Source: Actinomycetes bacterium
GTDB lineage: Bacteria > Actinomycetota > Actinomycetes > Actinomycetales > Microbacteriaceae
Length of the DNA stretch: 64,000 bases
Direction of reading: 5' to 3'
Assembly (NCBI GenBank): GCA_023386365.1
Contig: JAEWJX010000116.1
Span: forward strand, 1-64,000
Shown in pieces: positions 49,830 to 58,100 of this stretch. The translations under genes were made by a program, and so were the position numbers. Within the stretch, counting starts at the first letter, position 1, and every line of letters starts with the position of its first letter. Under the pieces are notes generated by a model. The model was given only the letters and a program-made list of their open reading frames with translations, ran no database searches and was not told the origin of the DNA.

Positions 49830-50285
49830 TCAGCCGATCGCAGTCGTCAGCAGTTCGGTGATGCGCTTCTTCTCGGCGGCCCCGAGCTTCACGAGGGCGA
49901 ACGAGGTGGGCCACATGTCGCCGTCGTCGAGCGCTGCGCTCTCGTCGAATCCGATCGTCGAGTAACGGGCCTTGAACTTCGACGCGGGCTGGAAGAAGCA
50001 CAGCACCTTGCCGTCCTTGTAGTAGGCGGGCATGCCGTACCAGGTCTTCGGGGCGAGCTCGGGGGCGACCGAGGTGATGAGTTCGTGCACCTCTTCGGCG
50101 AGGGCCCGGTCGGCGGGGTCGAGCTCCGCGATCTTGTCGAGCATTGCCTGCGCGTCGGCGGCCGCCTTCTGTTCCTTGGTTCCGCTGCGGCTGCGCGACG
50201 CCTTCTGCTCGGCGGCGTGCTCCTTCATCGCAGCCTTCTCTTCGTCGGTCCAGACGTCGCCGCCGCGCTGAGTCTTCTCGGCCAT
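49830..50285 (-). CDS. DUF1801 (YdhG-like) protein
   Basis: Soluble protein of 151 residues. A charged helical N-terminus (about 1-50, DEEKAAMKEHAAEQKASRSR) precedes the DUF1801 domain with APELAPKTWYGMPAYYKDGKV and CFFQPASKFKARYSTIGF. The fold resembles frataxin-like iron chaperones, but the function in actinobacteria is not established. AAGGAG lies seven bases before the ATG at 50285. It is probably unrelated to the surface-polymer genes around it. Confidence 0.8.
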   Translation of the reverse strand: MAEKTQRGGDVWTDEEKAAMKEHAAEQKASRSRSGTKEQKAAADAQAMLDKIAELDPADRALAEEVHELITSVAPELAPKTWYGMPAYYKDGKVLCFFQPASKFKARYSTIGFDESAALDDGDMWPTSFALVKLGAAEKKRITELLTTAIG

Positions 50286-50320
50286 CGTGTGCTCCTTCAG
50301 GTGGGGATGGTGTTCCGAGG

Positions 50321-51265
50321 TTACGGCGCGGCCTCCGGCGGGCGCTTCTTCGATCCTGATCGACGCGGCCGGACGGTGATCGCCTTCGGTGTTCTCGGTT
50401 CCTTCGGCGGTCTCGGTTCGCGGGGTGCGATCGGCTTCGGTTCCGTGCTCGCCGGGAACACGAGAGGCGGGGGACCGAATGCGGTGCGCGCCGTACGCAC
50501 GACCCGTCGACCGAGCAACTGGTTCGCGGTTCCGCCGATCACGGCGCCGACGCCGAACGGGAGGATGCGGCCCACCACGCCGCCGCCCGCGGTCGCCAGC
50601 ATCCGGGGCAGGTACACCTTGCGCACCCGGTCCATGAACTGCAGCACCGCCGTGCGGGGGAGGTTCTTGGCGATCATCGCGCCCCAGAACTCCTGCTTGG
50701 CGGGGCCGCGGCCGGTGGCCTGGCCGGTGAACTGGGTGATCAGTTCCTGGGCGGGGCCACCCACGACCATCGCGAGCACGAGTGCACGCCCGCGATCCGG
50801 GTCGTCGACCGGGATGCCGTGCAGTTCGGCCACCGACTGCGCGAAGAGCGCGGTCGACTCCAGGAACAGCACCGTCTCCGCACCCGACAGCGCTAGCGCC
50901 GCACCCGTGCCGATCGCGGGCACGGCCGCGGCGACGCCGACGCCCGCACCGCTGGTGGTGACGGTGGCCAGGTAGCGCCGCTCCAGGATGCGCTGCACCG
51001 TTTCGGGGGAGGCGTTCGGGTTCCGCGAGCGGATGGCGCGCAGGTGTGCGAGTACCGCCGGGCGGTGCACCGACATGATCCGGTCGAGGATCGCGTCGAT
51101 TCGGGCCCCGGTGACGGTGGACGCCTCGGCGCCCTCGCCCGGGCCACCTTGCCCCGGGGCGCCGGTATCTCCCGGCACGATGGCAGGCTCTCCGGCCGGC
51201 AACACGATCGGCGTCAGGGCCGCCTCGTCGTCGCGGGGCCGATTCGGGGTGCCGGCGTCGGTCAT
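50321..51265 (-). CDS. EcsC-family protein
   Basis: Protein of 314 residues. A Pro/Gly-rich disordered N-terminus (1-50) precedes the EcsC core, a set of amphipathic and hydrophobic helices with ATVTTSGAGVGVAAAVPAIG and AALALSGAETVLFLES. The C-terminus is basic (PRRSGSKKRP), likely to bind membrane or nucleic acid. Bacillus EcsC is encoded with the EcsAB ABC transporter, but no such transporter lies here. The ATG at 51265 is 6 nt from TAGCGT on the minus strand. Role unknown. Confidence 0.75.
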   Translation of the reverse strand: MTDAGTPNRPRDDEAALTPIVLPAGEPAIVPGDTGAPGQGGPGEGAEASTVTGARIDAILDRIMSVHRPAVLAHLRAIRSRNPNASPETVQRILERRYLATVTTSGAGVGVAAAVPAIGTGAALALSGAETVLFLESTALFAQSVAELHGIPVDDPDRGRALVLAMVVGGPAQELITQFTGQATGRGPAKQEFWGAMIAKNLPRTAVLQFMDRVRKVYLPRMLATAGGGVVGRILPFGVGAVIGGTANQLLGRRVVRTARTAFGPPPLVFPASTEPKPIAPREPRPPKEPRTPKAITVRPRRSGSKKRPPEAAP

Positions 51266-51271
51266 GCTCCC

Positions 51272-51277
51272 ACGCTA
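51272..51277 (-). promoter_or_regulatory. -10 hexamer TAGCGT for the EcsC-family gene
   Basis: Minus-strand TAGCGT, 6 nt before the ATG at 51265; leaderless. Confidence 0.6.
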
Positions 51278-51381
51278 CGCGAGCACCTGGGAGTTCACCC
51301 GTGCTCCCGATGCCGTTCACCTGCGCGCCTCCGCACCCACACCCCGGCGTCGCACACTCGACACGGCGGAAGGGGGAAGAG

Positions 51382-52332
51382 ATGTCGAACAACGCCCATG
51401 ACGCACTCGCCTGGGTCGAATCGCCCCTCCAGGTGCTGACCGCTGCCGAGTGGGCGCACCGCCACCGCGCCGCGACCGGCGGATCCACGGCGATCGCCTA
51501 CCGCATCTCCGACCCCCAGACGGTGCGAACGATCGAGGCGCTGCACCGGATGCGGGCCCCGTTCTCACGGTTCGAGCCGTACGTGGGCATCCCATGGGCG
51601 CGGCTCGCGGGTTCGCGGCAGTGGGTGATCGGCGACCCGTTCTCGGGGCAGTTCCGCGCCGCCGCCGCGGTGCTCCCGCCCCCTCGACGGATCACGTTCG
51701 TCGACGACGGTGCGATGGTCGTGCATGCCATGCGCGCCCTGGCGGGCGAGGTGGACTACGCCCGCGCCGGTCAGCACGAGAGCCGCACGAAGGTGCTGCT
51801 CGGTGGGCTCAGCGCGGAACGCATCCGACGGCTCGCGCAGGCCGGCAGGGCCGAACTCTTCACCGCGTTCGGCGCCGCAGCCGAGCCGGCGAAGCGGGTG
51901 GGCATCCGGGTCTCCGCCGACGACTTCTCGTGGATGCGGCAGGCGGCCCGCGGTGACGACGCACCACGCGTCGCGCTCCCGCACCCGCGGATCGTGCTCG
52001 GCACGGCCCGCGTGGTCGACGGCCTGCTACGCCCCGAGCGTCACCGCTCGTGGGTCGGCTCGCTCGCCGACCTGGGGCCCCTCACCTACCTGCCGCACCG
52101 ACGCGAGTCGGCCGAGCTGGTCAACGCGGTCGCGTCCCTGCCGGGCGTGACCGTCGTGCGGGCCGACCTCCCGGTGGAACTCGTGCTCGCCGCGGCCGAC
52201 GACGCGCTCGAACTCCACACACTCCCGTCGAGCGCCGTCACGACGCTGCGGCTCGTGCTCGACGGCACGGGCAGCACCATCCACGCGGGCCGACTGCCGT
52301 CCGCCGAGCGTGCTCCGGGAGGCTCACGATGA
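51382..52332 (+). CDS. Polysialyltransferase-like glycosyltransferase (first gene of nonulosonate operon)
   Basis: Protein of 316 residues. The N-terminal ALAWVESPLQVLTAAEW (about 8-24) is the ESPLQ motif of the polysialyltransferase/GT52-like families. The C-terminal half has LTYLPHRRES and ALELHTLPSSAVTTLRL, matching the H-P and S-S/T nucleotide-binding motifs of bacterial polysialyltransferases. It should use a CMP-nonulosonate donor, which the next two genes would make. The ATG at 51382 has GGGGGAAG before it. ATGA overlaps link it to the NeuA-type gene. It could make a single linkage or a polymer. Confidence 0.78.
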   Translation: MSNNAHDALAWVESPLQVLTAAEWAHRHRAATGGSTAIAYRISDPQTVRTIEALHRMRAPFSRFEPYVGIPWARLAGSRQWVIGDPFSGQFRAAAAVLPPPRRITFVDDGAMVVHAMRALAGEVDYARAGQHESRTKVLLGGLSAERIRRLAQAGRAELFTAFGAAAEPAKRVGIRVSADDFSWMRQAARGDDAPRVALPHPRIVLGTARVVDGLLRPERHRSWVGSLADLGPLTYLPHRRESAELVNAVASLPGVTVVRADLPVELVLAAADDALELHTLPSSAVTTLRLVLDGTGSTIHAGRLPSAERAPGGSR

Positions 52333-53537
52333 ACGCACGGGAAGTGGTCGCCGTCATCCCGGCGCGGGGAGGATCCCGCGGGGTGCCCCGCAAGAACCTT
52401 CGCCGCGTCGGCGGGGTCCCGCTGATCGTGCGGGCGATCGAGTCAGCGCACGAAGCCCGCGGCATCGACCGAGTCGTCGTCTCCACCGACGACCCCGAGA
52501 TCGCATCCCTCGCCCGAGCCCACGGCGCCGACATCGTCACCCGCCCCGCCAACCTCGCGGGCGACACCGCCAGCTCCGAGTCGGCCCTCGACCACGCGCT
52601 CGACGCGCTGACCGCGCGCGGCGTCGACGTGTCGGTGATCGTGTTCATCCAGGCCACCTCGCCGTTCATCGACCCGGCGGACATCGACGACGCCATCGCC
52701 CGCGTACTCGCCGGAACCGCCGATGTGGTGTTCTCGGCCGTGCCGTCGTGGGGCTTCCTGTGGCGTCCCGACGGCGACGACGGCACCGTCGCCGGCATCA
52801 ACCACGACCCGCAGCATCGCCCCCGCCGACAGGACCGGGAGCCCGAGTACCTCGAGACCGGCGCCTTCTACGTGCTCGACGCCGTCGGCTACGCCCGGGC
52901 CCACCACCGCTTCTTCGGCCGGATCGCCGCCGGGATCGTCACCGAGTCGAGCGCCATCGAGATCGACACCGAAGAGCAGCTGCTGCTCGCCGGAGCGGTG
53001 GCGACGATCGTCGACCCCGCCACCCCCACGATCGACGTCGACGCCGTCGTCACCGACTTCGACGGCGTCCACACCGACGACCGGGTGCTCGTCTCCGAAG
53101 ACGGCACGGAGCATGTGCTCGTCAGCCGCGGAGACGGCATGGGTGTCGCCCAACTGCTGCGGGCCGGAATCCCCGTGCTCATCCTGTCGACCGAACGCAA
53201 CCGGGTCGTGGCCGCACGTGCCCGCAAGCTCGGCGTCGAAGTGCTGCACGGCCTCGACGACAAAGCCACCGCACTGACGCAGTGGGCGACCGACGCGGGC
53301 ATCCCGCTCGACAAGATCGCCTACCTCGGCAACGACGTGAACGACCTCGGCTGCATGGAACTGGTCGGCTGGCCGATCGCCACGCCCGCCGCGCACCCCC
53401 TGGTGCATGCGGCCGCCCGCACCGTGCTCACCCGCCCCGGGGGAGACGGTGCCATCCGAGAGCTCTCCGAACGCGTGCTCGCCGCACGCGACGAAGCAGG
53501 AGAGCACGACCCCGCCCGAGAGGACACCCGCGCATGA
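52329..53537 (+). CDS. neuA: CMP-nonulosonate cytidylyltransferase fused to KdsC-type HAD phosphatase
   Basis: Bifunctional protein of 402 residues. The N-terminal domain (about 1-225) is a CMP-sialate synthetase: VAVIPARGGSRGVPRKNLR for CTP binding, STDDPEIA, and FIQATSPF. The C-terminal domain (about 235-385) is a HAD phosphatase of the KdsC type with D243 and D245 in VTDFDGVHTDD, and LGNDVNDLGCM for the later acidic motif. Such fusions dephosphorylate a 9-phosphate sugar acid and activate the product with CMP. Starts and stops overlap both neighbours by 4 bp. The gene name refers to the cytidylyltransferase half; the sugar acid is inferred, not proven. Confidence 0.87.
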   Translation: MNAREVVAVIPARGGSRGVPRKNLRRVGGVPLIVRAIESAHEARGIDRVVVSTDDPEIASLARAHGADIVTRPANLAGDTASSESALDHALDALTARGVDVSVIVFIQATSPFIDPADIDDAIARVLAGTADVVFSAVPSWGFLWRPDGDDGTVAGINHDPQHRPRRQDREPEYLETGAFYVLDAVGYARAHHRFFGRIAAGIVTESSAIEIDTEEQLLLAGAVATIVDPATPTIDVDAVVTDFDGVHTDDRVLVSEDGTEHVLVSRGDGMGVAQLLRAGIPVLILSTERNRVVAARARKLGVEVLHGLDDKATALTQWATDAGIPLDKIAYLGNDVNDLGCMELVGWPIATPAAHPLVHAAARTVLTRPGGDGAIRELSERVLAARDEAGEHDPAREDTRA

Positions 53538-54406
53538 CCGTCACCATCGGATCCCACACGATCGGCGCCGACGCGCCGGTGTACGTGATCGCCGAGATCG
53601 GACTCAACCACAACGGCGACGTCGAGCTCGCGAAGCGCCTCGTCGACGTGGCCGCCGACGCGGGAGCGCAGGCGGTGAAGTTCCAGAAGCGCACGCCCGG
53701 GATCTCCACGCCGGAGCACATGCGCGAGGTGCGCCGTGAGACCCCGTGGGGCGAGATGAGCTACCTCGAGTACCGCTACCGGGTCGAGTTCGACCGCGAG
53801 CAGTACATCGAGATCGGCGACCACGCCACGATGCGCGGACTCGACTGGTTCGCATCCCCGTGGGACGTTCCGGCGGTCGAGTTCCTCGAGGAGCTCAACG
53901 TCGTCGCCCACAAGGTGGCCTCGGCGAGCGTCACCGACCACGAGATGCTCCGCGCGCTCGCCGCCACCGGCAAGCCGATCATCCTGTCGACGGGCATGTC
54001 GACCCTGGAGCAGATCGACGCCGCCGTCGACATCCTCGGAACCGAGAACCTGGTGCTCCTTCACGCCACCTCCACCTACCCGCTCCCGCCGGAGGAGGCG
54101 AACCTGCGCACCATCGGCACCCTGCAGGCGCGCTACCCGGAGGTCCCCGTCGGGTACTCGGGTCACGAGCGTGGGCTGCAGATCTCCCTCGCGGCGGTCG
54201 CGCTCGGGGCCGTCGCGGTCGAACGTCACATCACCCTCGACCGCACGATGTGGGGATCCGACCACGCCGCGTCGCTCGAGCCGACCGGATTCGAGCACCT
54301 GGTGCGCGACATCCGCATCATCGGCGACGCGCTCGGCGACGGGGTCAAGCGGGTCTTCCCGGGCGAGCTCGCGCCCCAGGCGAAGCTGCGACGGGTGACC
54401 GTCTGA
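53534..54406 (+). CDS. neuB: NeuB-family nonulosonate synthase, SAF domain missing
   Basis: PEP-dependent aldol synthase of 290 residues. The TIM barrel carries YVIAEIGLNHNGDVELAK, AVKFQKRTPG, HKVASASVTDHEML, STGMSTLEQID and GYSGHERGLQISLAAVALGA, the standard NeuB/SpsE set. The protein stops after ELAPQAKLRRVTV, so the C-terminal antifreeze-like SAF domain of about 60 residues, which helps bind the ManNAc substrate in classical NeuB dimers, is absent. Substrate could be mannose-6-phosphate (giving Kdn-9-phosphate) or an aminosugar; the fused phosphatase upstream favours a phosphorylated product. ATG start, 4-bp overlaps both sides. Confidence 0.87.
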   Translation: MTVTIGSHTIGADAPVYVIAEIGLNHNGDVELAKRLVDVAADAGAQAVKFQKRTPGISTPEHMREVRRETPWGEMSYLEYRYRVEFDREQYIEIGDHATMRGLDWFASPWDVPAVEFLEELNVVAHKVASASVTDHEMLRALAATGKPIILSTGMSTLEQIDAAVDILGTENLVLLHATSTYPLPPEEANLRTIGTLQARYPEVPVGYSGHERGLQISLAAVALGAVAVERHITLDRTMWGSDHAASLEPTGFEHLVRDIRIIGDALGDGVKRVFPGELAPQAKLRRVTV

Positions 54407-55701
54407 ACACCGCAGCTCCGGAATCCGGCCTCCGCGTCCTCGCGGTCGCCGACTCCGACTCGTACCTGAAGTGGGCGGCTGCGACCCTCGCCGCCCTGCC
54501 CGTCGACGCCGGCCGGGGACTGCTGCTGGTCGAATGCCCGGCGACGCCGAGCGCGGGGCAACGTGCCGCCGCGCTCCGCGGCACCGGGATCGGCGCGGAT
54601 GCGGTGCCGGTCGTCGCGCTCTCGGAACTCGTCGCGCGGGTGGCTGAGGCAGCGCCCGACGTGGTCCTGGTGGCCACCCGCGGACCGCAGGCGCGCGTCA
54701 TCCTGCGCGACCTGGCGCATCTGGACCCCCGACCGGTGCTGGTCACCGGACTGCCCGGGATCTCCATCCCCGCCACCCGTAAGGCCTTGTACTTCCGGCA
54801 CCAGGCCGACCTGTTCGTCCTGCACTCGCACCGCGAGGTCCGCGAGTTCCGGGCGCTCGCCGCCCGCAACGGCTGGAACCGCGAGGTCGCCCTCGCGAGT
54901 CTGCCGTTCGCCTCCGTCGACCGCGCCGTTTCCGCACGGACGTCGACGGGCACCGACCTCGTGTTCGCCGTGCAGTCGGTCGTACCGCCGCTGCCCGACG
55001 ACCGCCGACGCATCGCCCGGATGCTCCTGGCCGCCGCCGAGGCGAGTCCCGACCGCCGCGTCGTCGTCAAAGTACGCGCCGTCGCAGGCGAACGTCAGAC
55101 CCACGACGAGGCGCACCCGATCCCCGACCTGATCGTCGAGGAGGCGGCCGCCGCAGGGCGCCCCGTCCCGGCGAACCTGGTCGTGTCCGGTGTCTCCATG
55201 TCAATCGCGCTCGACACCGCCGAGGGGCTCGTCACCGTCAGTTCGACCGCGGCGATCGAAGCAATCGCGCGCACCATCCCGGTGATCGCACTCGACGTGT
55301 TCGGGGTCTCCGACGCCCTCATCAACCCGGTGTTCACGGGGAGCGGACTGTTCGGCGACGAGGAGGATGTGATCGGTCGGCGCTTCCGGCATCCGTCCCC
55401 GCGCTGGCTGCACGACGACTACTTCCACCCGGTCGCCGATGACGACCTGCATTCCCGGCTCGACGGCCTCGTCGCCGCCCGTCGCCGCGGGGAGCTGGTG
55501 CGTCGCGACGACCTGCCGGTCACCGGGGGATCGTTCCGACGCCGGTGGCAGCGGGTGCGGGCCTTCCCGGGGTCGGAGCGGGGTCTCCGGGGCATCATGC
55601 TGGCCGTCGTGGGTCACCCGGCACGGGTCGTCGTGCTCACCGCACGCCGCGCGACGCGACCCCTCCGCGCACGCCTGCGCGCGTCAGGTCAGACGCCGTA
55701 G
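54403..55701 (+). CDS. DUF6716 putative glycosyltransferase, apparent CTG start
   Basis: Protein of about 432 residues of the DUF6716 family, whose N-terminus RVLAVADSDSYLKWAAATL is conserved. A GT-B-like fold is likely: TGLPGISIPATRKALYFRHQADLFVLHSHREVREF in the first domain and VSGVSMSIALDTAEGLVTVSSTAAIEAIARTIP in the second. No ATG, GTG or TTG lies at a suitable place. The only candidate is CTG at 54403, whose CTGA overlaps the NeuB stop exactly as ATGA does elsewhere in this operon. By context it should add or extend a sugar on the nonulosonate polymer. The 3' end overlaps the convergent ABC ATPase gene by 13 bp. Confidence 0.75.
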   Translation: MNTAAPESGLRVLAVADSDSYLKWAAATLAALPVDAGRGLLLVECPATPSAGQRAAALRGTGIGADAVPVVALSELVARVAEAAPDVVLVATRGPQARVILRDLAHLDPRPVLVTGLPGISIPATRKALYFRHQADLFVLHSHREVREFRALAARNGWNREVALASLPFASVDRAVSARTSTGTDLVFAVQSVVPPLPDDRRRIARMLLAAAEASPDRRVVVKVRAVAGERQTHDEAHPIPDLIVEEAAAAGRPVPANLVVSGVSMSIALDTAEGLVTVSSTAAIEAIARTIPVIALDVFGVSDALINPVFTGSGLFGDEEDVIGRRFRHPSPRWLHDDYFHPVADDDLHSRLDGLVAARRRGELVRRDDLPVTGGSFRRRWQRVRAFPGSERGLRGIMLAVVGHPARVVVLTARRATRPLRARLRASGQTP

Positions 55702-56438
55702 TCGGCGTTGTAGCGGTCCACGACCTCACCGATCGGTGCGTCGAGCACGAGCGCCCCCTTGTCGAGGTACAGGCCACGGGTGCAGAACCGCAGCAGGTCG
55801 CGCTCGTTGTGCGAGACGAAGAACAGGGTGCGGCCACCGGCCAGCAACTCCTCGATGCGGGTGTAGCACTTCTCGCGGAAGGCTTTGTCGCCGACCGCCA
55901 GCACCTCGTCGACGAGGATGATCGGCTCCTCGAGACGCGAGATCACGGCGAACGCGATGCGCACCTTCATGCCGCTCGACAGGTGCTTGTAGGGGGTGTC
56001 GACGAAGTCGCCGATCTCGGCGAACTCGATGATTTCGTCGAAGCGCTGATCGATCTCGTGCTTCGTCATGCCGTGCAGCCCGGCAGTCAGGTAGACGTTG
56101 TCGCGTACCGACAGGTCGTTCACGAATCCGCCGGTGATCTCGATCAGGGGGGCGACGCCACCGTGCACCGCGACGGTGCCCTCATCCGGGTAGATCACCT
56201 GGGCGACGAGCTTCAGCAGGGTCGACTTGCCCTGGCCGTTCCGTCCGACGACGCCGATAGCCTCGCCGGGAGTCACCTCGAAGTCGACGTTGCGCAGCGC
56301 CCAGAACTCGCCCGGGCGGGTGCGTCGGCTGCGTCCGGCGAACAGATCCTTGAAACTGCGCCGCGAAGCCCGGTTGCGTTTGAAGCGGATGCCGCCACCG
56401 GTCACCCGGATGGTGCCGTCGGGAGTCTGCGTCTCCAT
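55689..56438 (-). CDS. ABC-2 polysaccharide exporter ATPase (TagH/Wzt-like)
   Basis: ATPase of 249 residues with the features of the O-antigen/teichoic-acid exporter class. The N-terminal ITSFKRNRASRRSFKDLF region precedes Walker A GRNGQGKST; the signature is the unusual LSSGMKVRIAFAV that marks this class, Walker B is IILVDEVLAVGD, and the switch is VSHN. It lacks the extra C-terminal carbohydrate-binding domain of Wzt proteins. The ATG at 56438 shares one base with the permease stop, so the two are translationally coupled. It should power export of the lipid-linked polymer made by this locus. Confidence 0.9.
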   Translation of the reverse strand: METQTPDGTIRVTGGGIRFKRNRASRRSFKDLFAGRSRRTRPGEFWALRNVDFEVTPGEAIGVVGRNGQGKSTLLKLVAQVIYPDEGTVAVHGGVAPLIEITGGFVNDLSVRDNVYLTAGLHGMTKHEIDQRFDEIIEFAEIGDFVDTPYKHLSSGMKVRIAFAVISRLEEPIILVDEVLAVGDKAFREKCYTRIEELLAGGRTLFFVSHNERDLLRFCTRGLYLDKGALVLDAPIGEVVDRYNADYGV

Positions 56439-57250
56439 CAGATCTCCTTCAGCACCGTGCGGATGGTGCGGCGGAAGACGGCGATGCCGATCCCGAGCAG
56501 TGCGAACGAAATGCCGACGGCCATCAGGATCGCGAACAGGTCGAGCTCCTGCGGGAAGAACGCCGAGCGGTACATCCCGAAGATGCCCGCCAGCGGGTTG
56601 AGGGCCGCCCACGGTCGCAGCGCCTCTGGCAGGTCGCTGAGCCCGTAGATGATCGGCGACGCGTAGAACATGAAGCGCAGCACGAGCTTGACCGCACGCT
56701 CCAGGTCGCGGAAGAACACCACGAGCGGCGCCACGATGAGGCCGATGCCGACGGTCAGCACCGCCTGCAACAGGATGGCCGGGATCACCCAGAACGCCTC
56801 CCAGTGCAGTTGCGCCGGGTGGTCGGACCACAGGGTCGCGACCGCGAAGAGCGCCAGCACGGGGATGCTCGCGACGAACTCGATGCCCTTCGACAGCACC
56901 AGTCGGGTCACCCAGATGGTGCGGGGGATGGTGGTCGAGCGGATGAGCTTGGCTTCGCGTGTGAAAGCGCGGGTGCAGTCCGAGATCGCGCCCGTGAACC
57001 ACATCCACGGCAGCAGGCCGGCAAGCAGGAACACGATGTACGGCTCGTGGCCCACGCCCCGCCCGAAGACGACCGTGAACACGAACCAGTAGATCCCCGC
57101 CATCACGAGCGGGTCGAGGATCGACCAGAAGTAGCCGAGGAACGACGTCGAGTAGCGGACCTTCAGGTCTCGCGTCGTCAGCAGCCACAGCGATCGCCGG
57201 TACCGGGTGAACGGCGACCAGTCGCGTCGGGACAGCGCGGCAGAGGTCAC
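56438..57250 (-). CDS. ABC-2 polysaccharide exporter permease (TagG/Wzm-like)
   Basis: Membrane protein of 270 residues with six predicted helices. RYRRSLWLLTTRDLKVRYSTSFLGYFWSIL is the family's amphipathic lead helix (connecting the transporter to the ATPase), and FFRDLERAVKLVLRFMFYASPIIY lies before the last helix pair. The GTG at 57250 is set by TAGTGT 6 nt upstream on the minus strand. With the next gene it forms the exporter for a wall glycopolymer. The transported chain is presumably the sialate- or polyol-containing polymer of this locus. Confidence 0.9.
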   Translation of the reverse strand: MTSAALSRRDWSPFTRYRRSLWLLTTRDLKVRYSTSFLGYFWSILDPLVMAGIYWFVFTVVFGRGVGHEPYIVFLLAGLLPWMWFTGAISDCTRAFTREAKLIRSTTIPRTIWVTRLVLSKGIEFVASIPVLALFAVATLWSDHPAQLHWEAFWVIPAILLQAVLTVGIGLIVAPLVVFFRDLERAVKLVLRFMFYASPIIYGLSDLPEALRPWAALNPLAGIFGMYRSAFFPQELDLFAILMAVGISFALLGIGIAVFRRTIRTVLKEI

Positions 57251-57256
57251 GCAGTC

Positions 57257-57262
57257 ACACTA
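57257..57262 (-). promoter_or_regulatory. -10 hexamer TAGTGT for the exporter operon
   Basis: Minus-strand TAGTGT, 6 nt before the GTG at 57250; leaderless start of the permease/ATPase operon. Confidence 0.55.
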
Positions 57263-57303
57263 GCCGGACTCCGGAGCGCTGGACGCTCGCGGAGCCGGTG
57301 AAC

Positions 57304-57996
57304 TCACACGAAGAGGTTCGCGCGCTCCAGGTCTTCGGCGAAGTCGATCTCGACCGCGTAGAGGTCGCTGATGTCGACCGGCTGGAAGCGGACGCCGTCG
57401 TGCTCGATGGCGAGCTCGATGCCGCGCTCGAAGTAGTCCTGGGCGTCGACACGCTGCAGCTGGCGCACGAGCGCGGCCTTGTCGCGGCTCGACACGAAGT
57501 TGATGCCGACCGCCTCGCCGAGGCCGCCGCGCACCGACTTCGAGAGCAGGCGGATGTGGCCGGTCTCGTCGGTCGTGTACTTGACCTCCTCGTCGGACAC
57601 CTTCGCGGTGTTGACGGAGACGAAGCTCTGGTCGCGGGCGACGAGGTCGCCGGCGCGCACGAGGGCCTCGGGGTCGAACACGACGTCGCCGTTGAGCCAC
57701 AGCACGGGCGCTTCCTTGGTGGCCTGCAGGGCGCGGAGGAGGCTCTTCGAGGTGTTGGTCTGGTCGTACGCCTCGTTGTAGACGAACTCGGCGTTCGGGA
57801 ACGCCTCGATGATGTGCTCGAGCTTGTAGCCGACGACGATGGTGACCTTGACATCCCGGCCGAAGGCCTGGTGGATGTTGTCGAACTGCTGCTGCATGAT
57901 GGTGCGGCCGTCGCTGAGCTCGGTGAGCGGCTTGGGAAGCGAGCGGCCCAGGCGGCTGCCCATTCCTGCTGCAAGGATCACGATGTTCGTGGTCAC
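57304..57996 (-). CDS. LicC-like nucleotidyltransferase (sugar or polyol phosphate cytidylyltransferase)
   Basis: Nucleotidyltransferase of 230 residues. NIVILAAGMGSRLGRSLPKPLTEL is the family's nucleotide-binding motif, VLWLNGDVVFDPEALV holds the metal-binding aspartate, and GINFVSSRDKAALV and DISDLYAVEIDFAEDLE complete the fold. It is closest by eye to LicC-type CTP:phosphocholine and related cytidylyltransferases. A role in making a CDP-activated donor for the TagF-like proteins, or for decorating the polymer, is plausible. The GTG at 57996 has GAGGAG seven bases before it; the longer open frame upstream has no ribosome site. Confidence 0.82.
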   Translation of the reverse strand: MTTNIVILAAGMGSRLGRSLPKPLTELSDGRTIMQQQFDNIHQAFGRDVKVTIVVGYKLEHIIEAFPNAEFVYNEAYDQTNTSKSLLRALQATKEAPVLWLNGDVVFDPEALVRAGDLVARDQSFVSVNTAKVSDEEVKYTTDETGHIRLLSKSVRGGLGEAVGINFVSSRDKAALVRQLQRVDAQDYFERGIELAIEHDGVRFQPVDISDLYAVEIDFAEDLERANLFV

Positions 57997-58094
57997 GGGG
58001 TCTCCTCGGTGGTCTGTGTGGCCCGCGATGCCTGCGTCGTTCACGCAGGATTCACCTTCTGGCCTCGGTAAAGACACGCCGTTGTGCTCCCTGG

Positions 58095-58100
58095 ATACTA
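58095..58100 (-). promoter_or_regulatory. -10 hexamer TAGTAT for the LicC-like gene
   Basis: Minus-strand TAGTAT lies about 100 nt before the GTG at 57996, giving the LicC-like gene an unusually long leader for this window. Confidence 0.4.
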
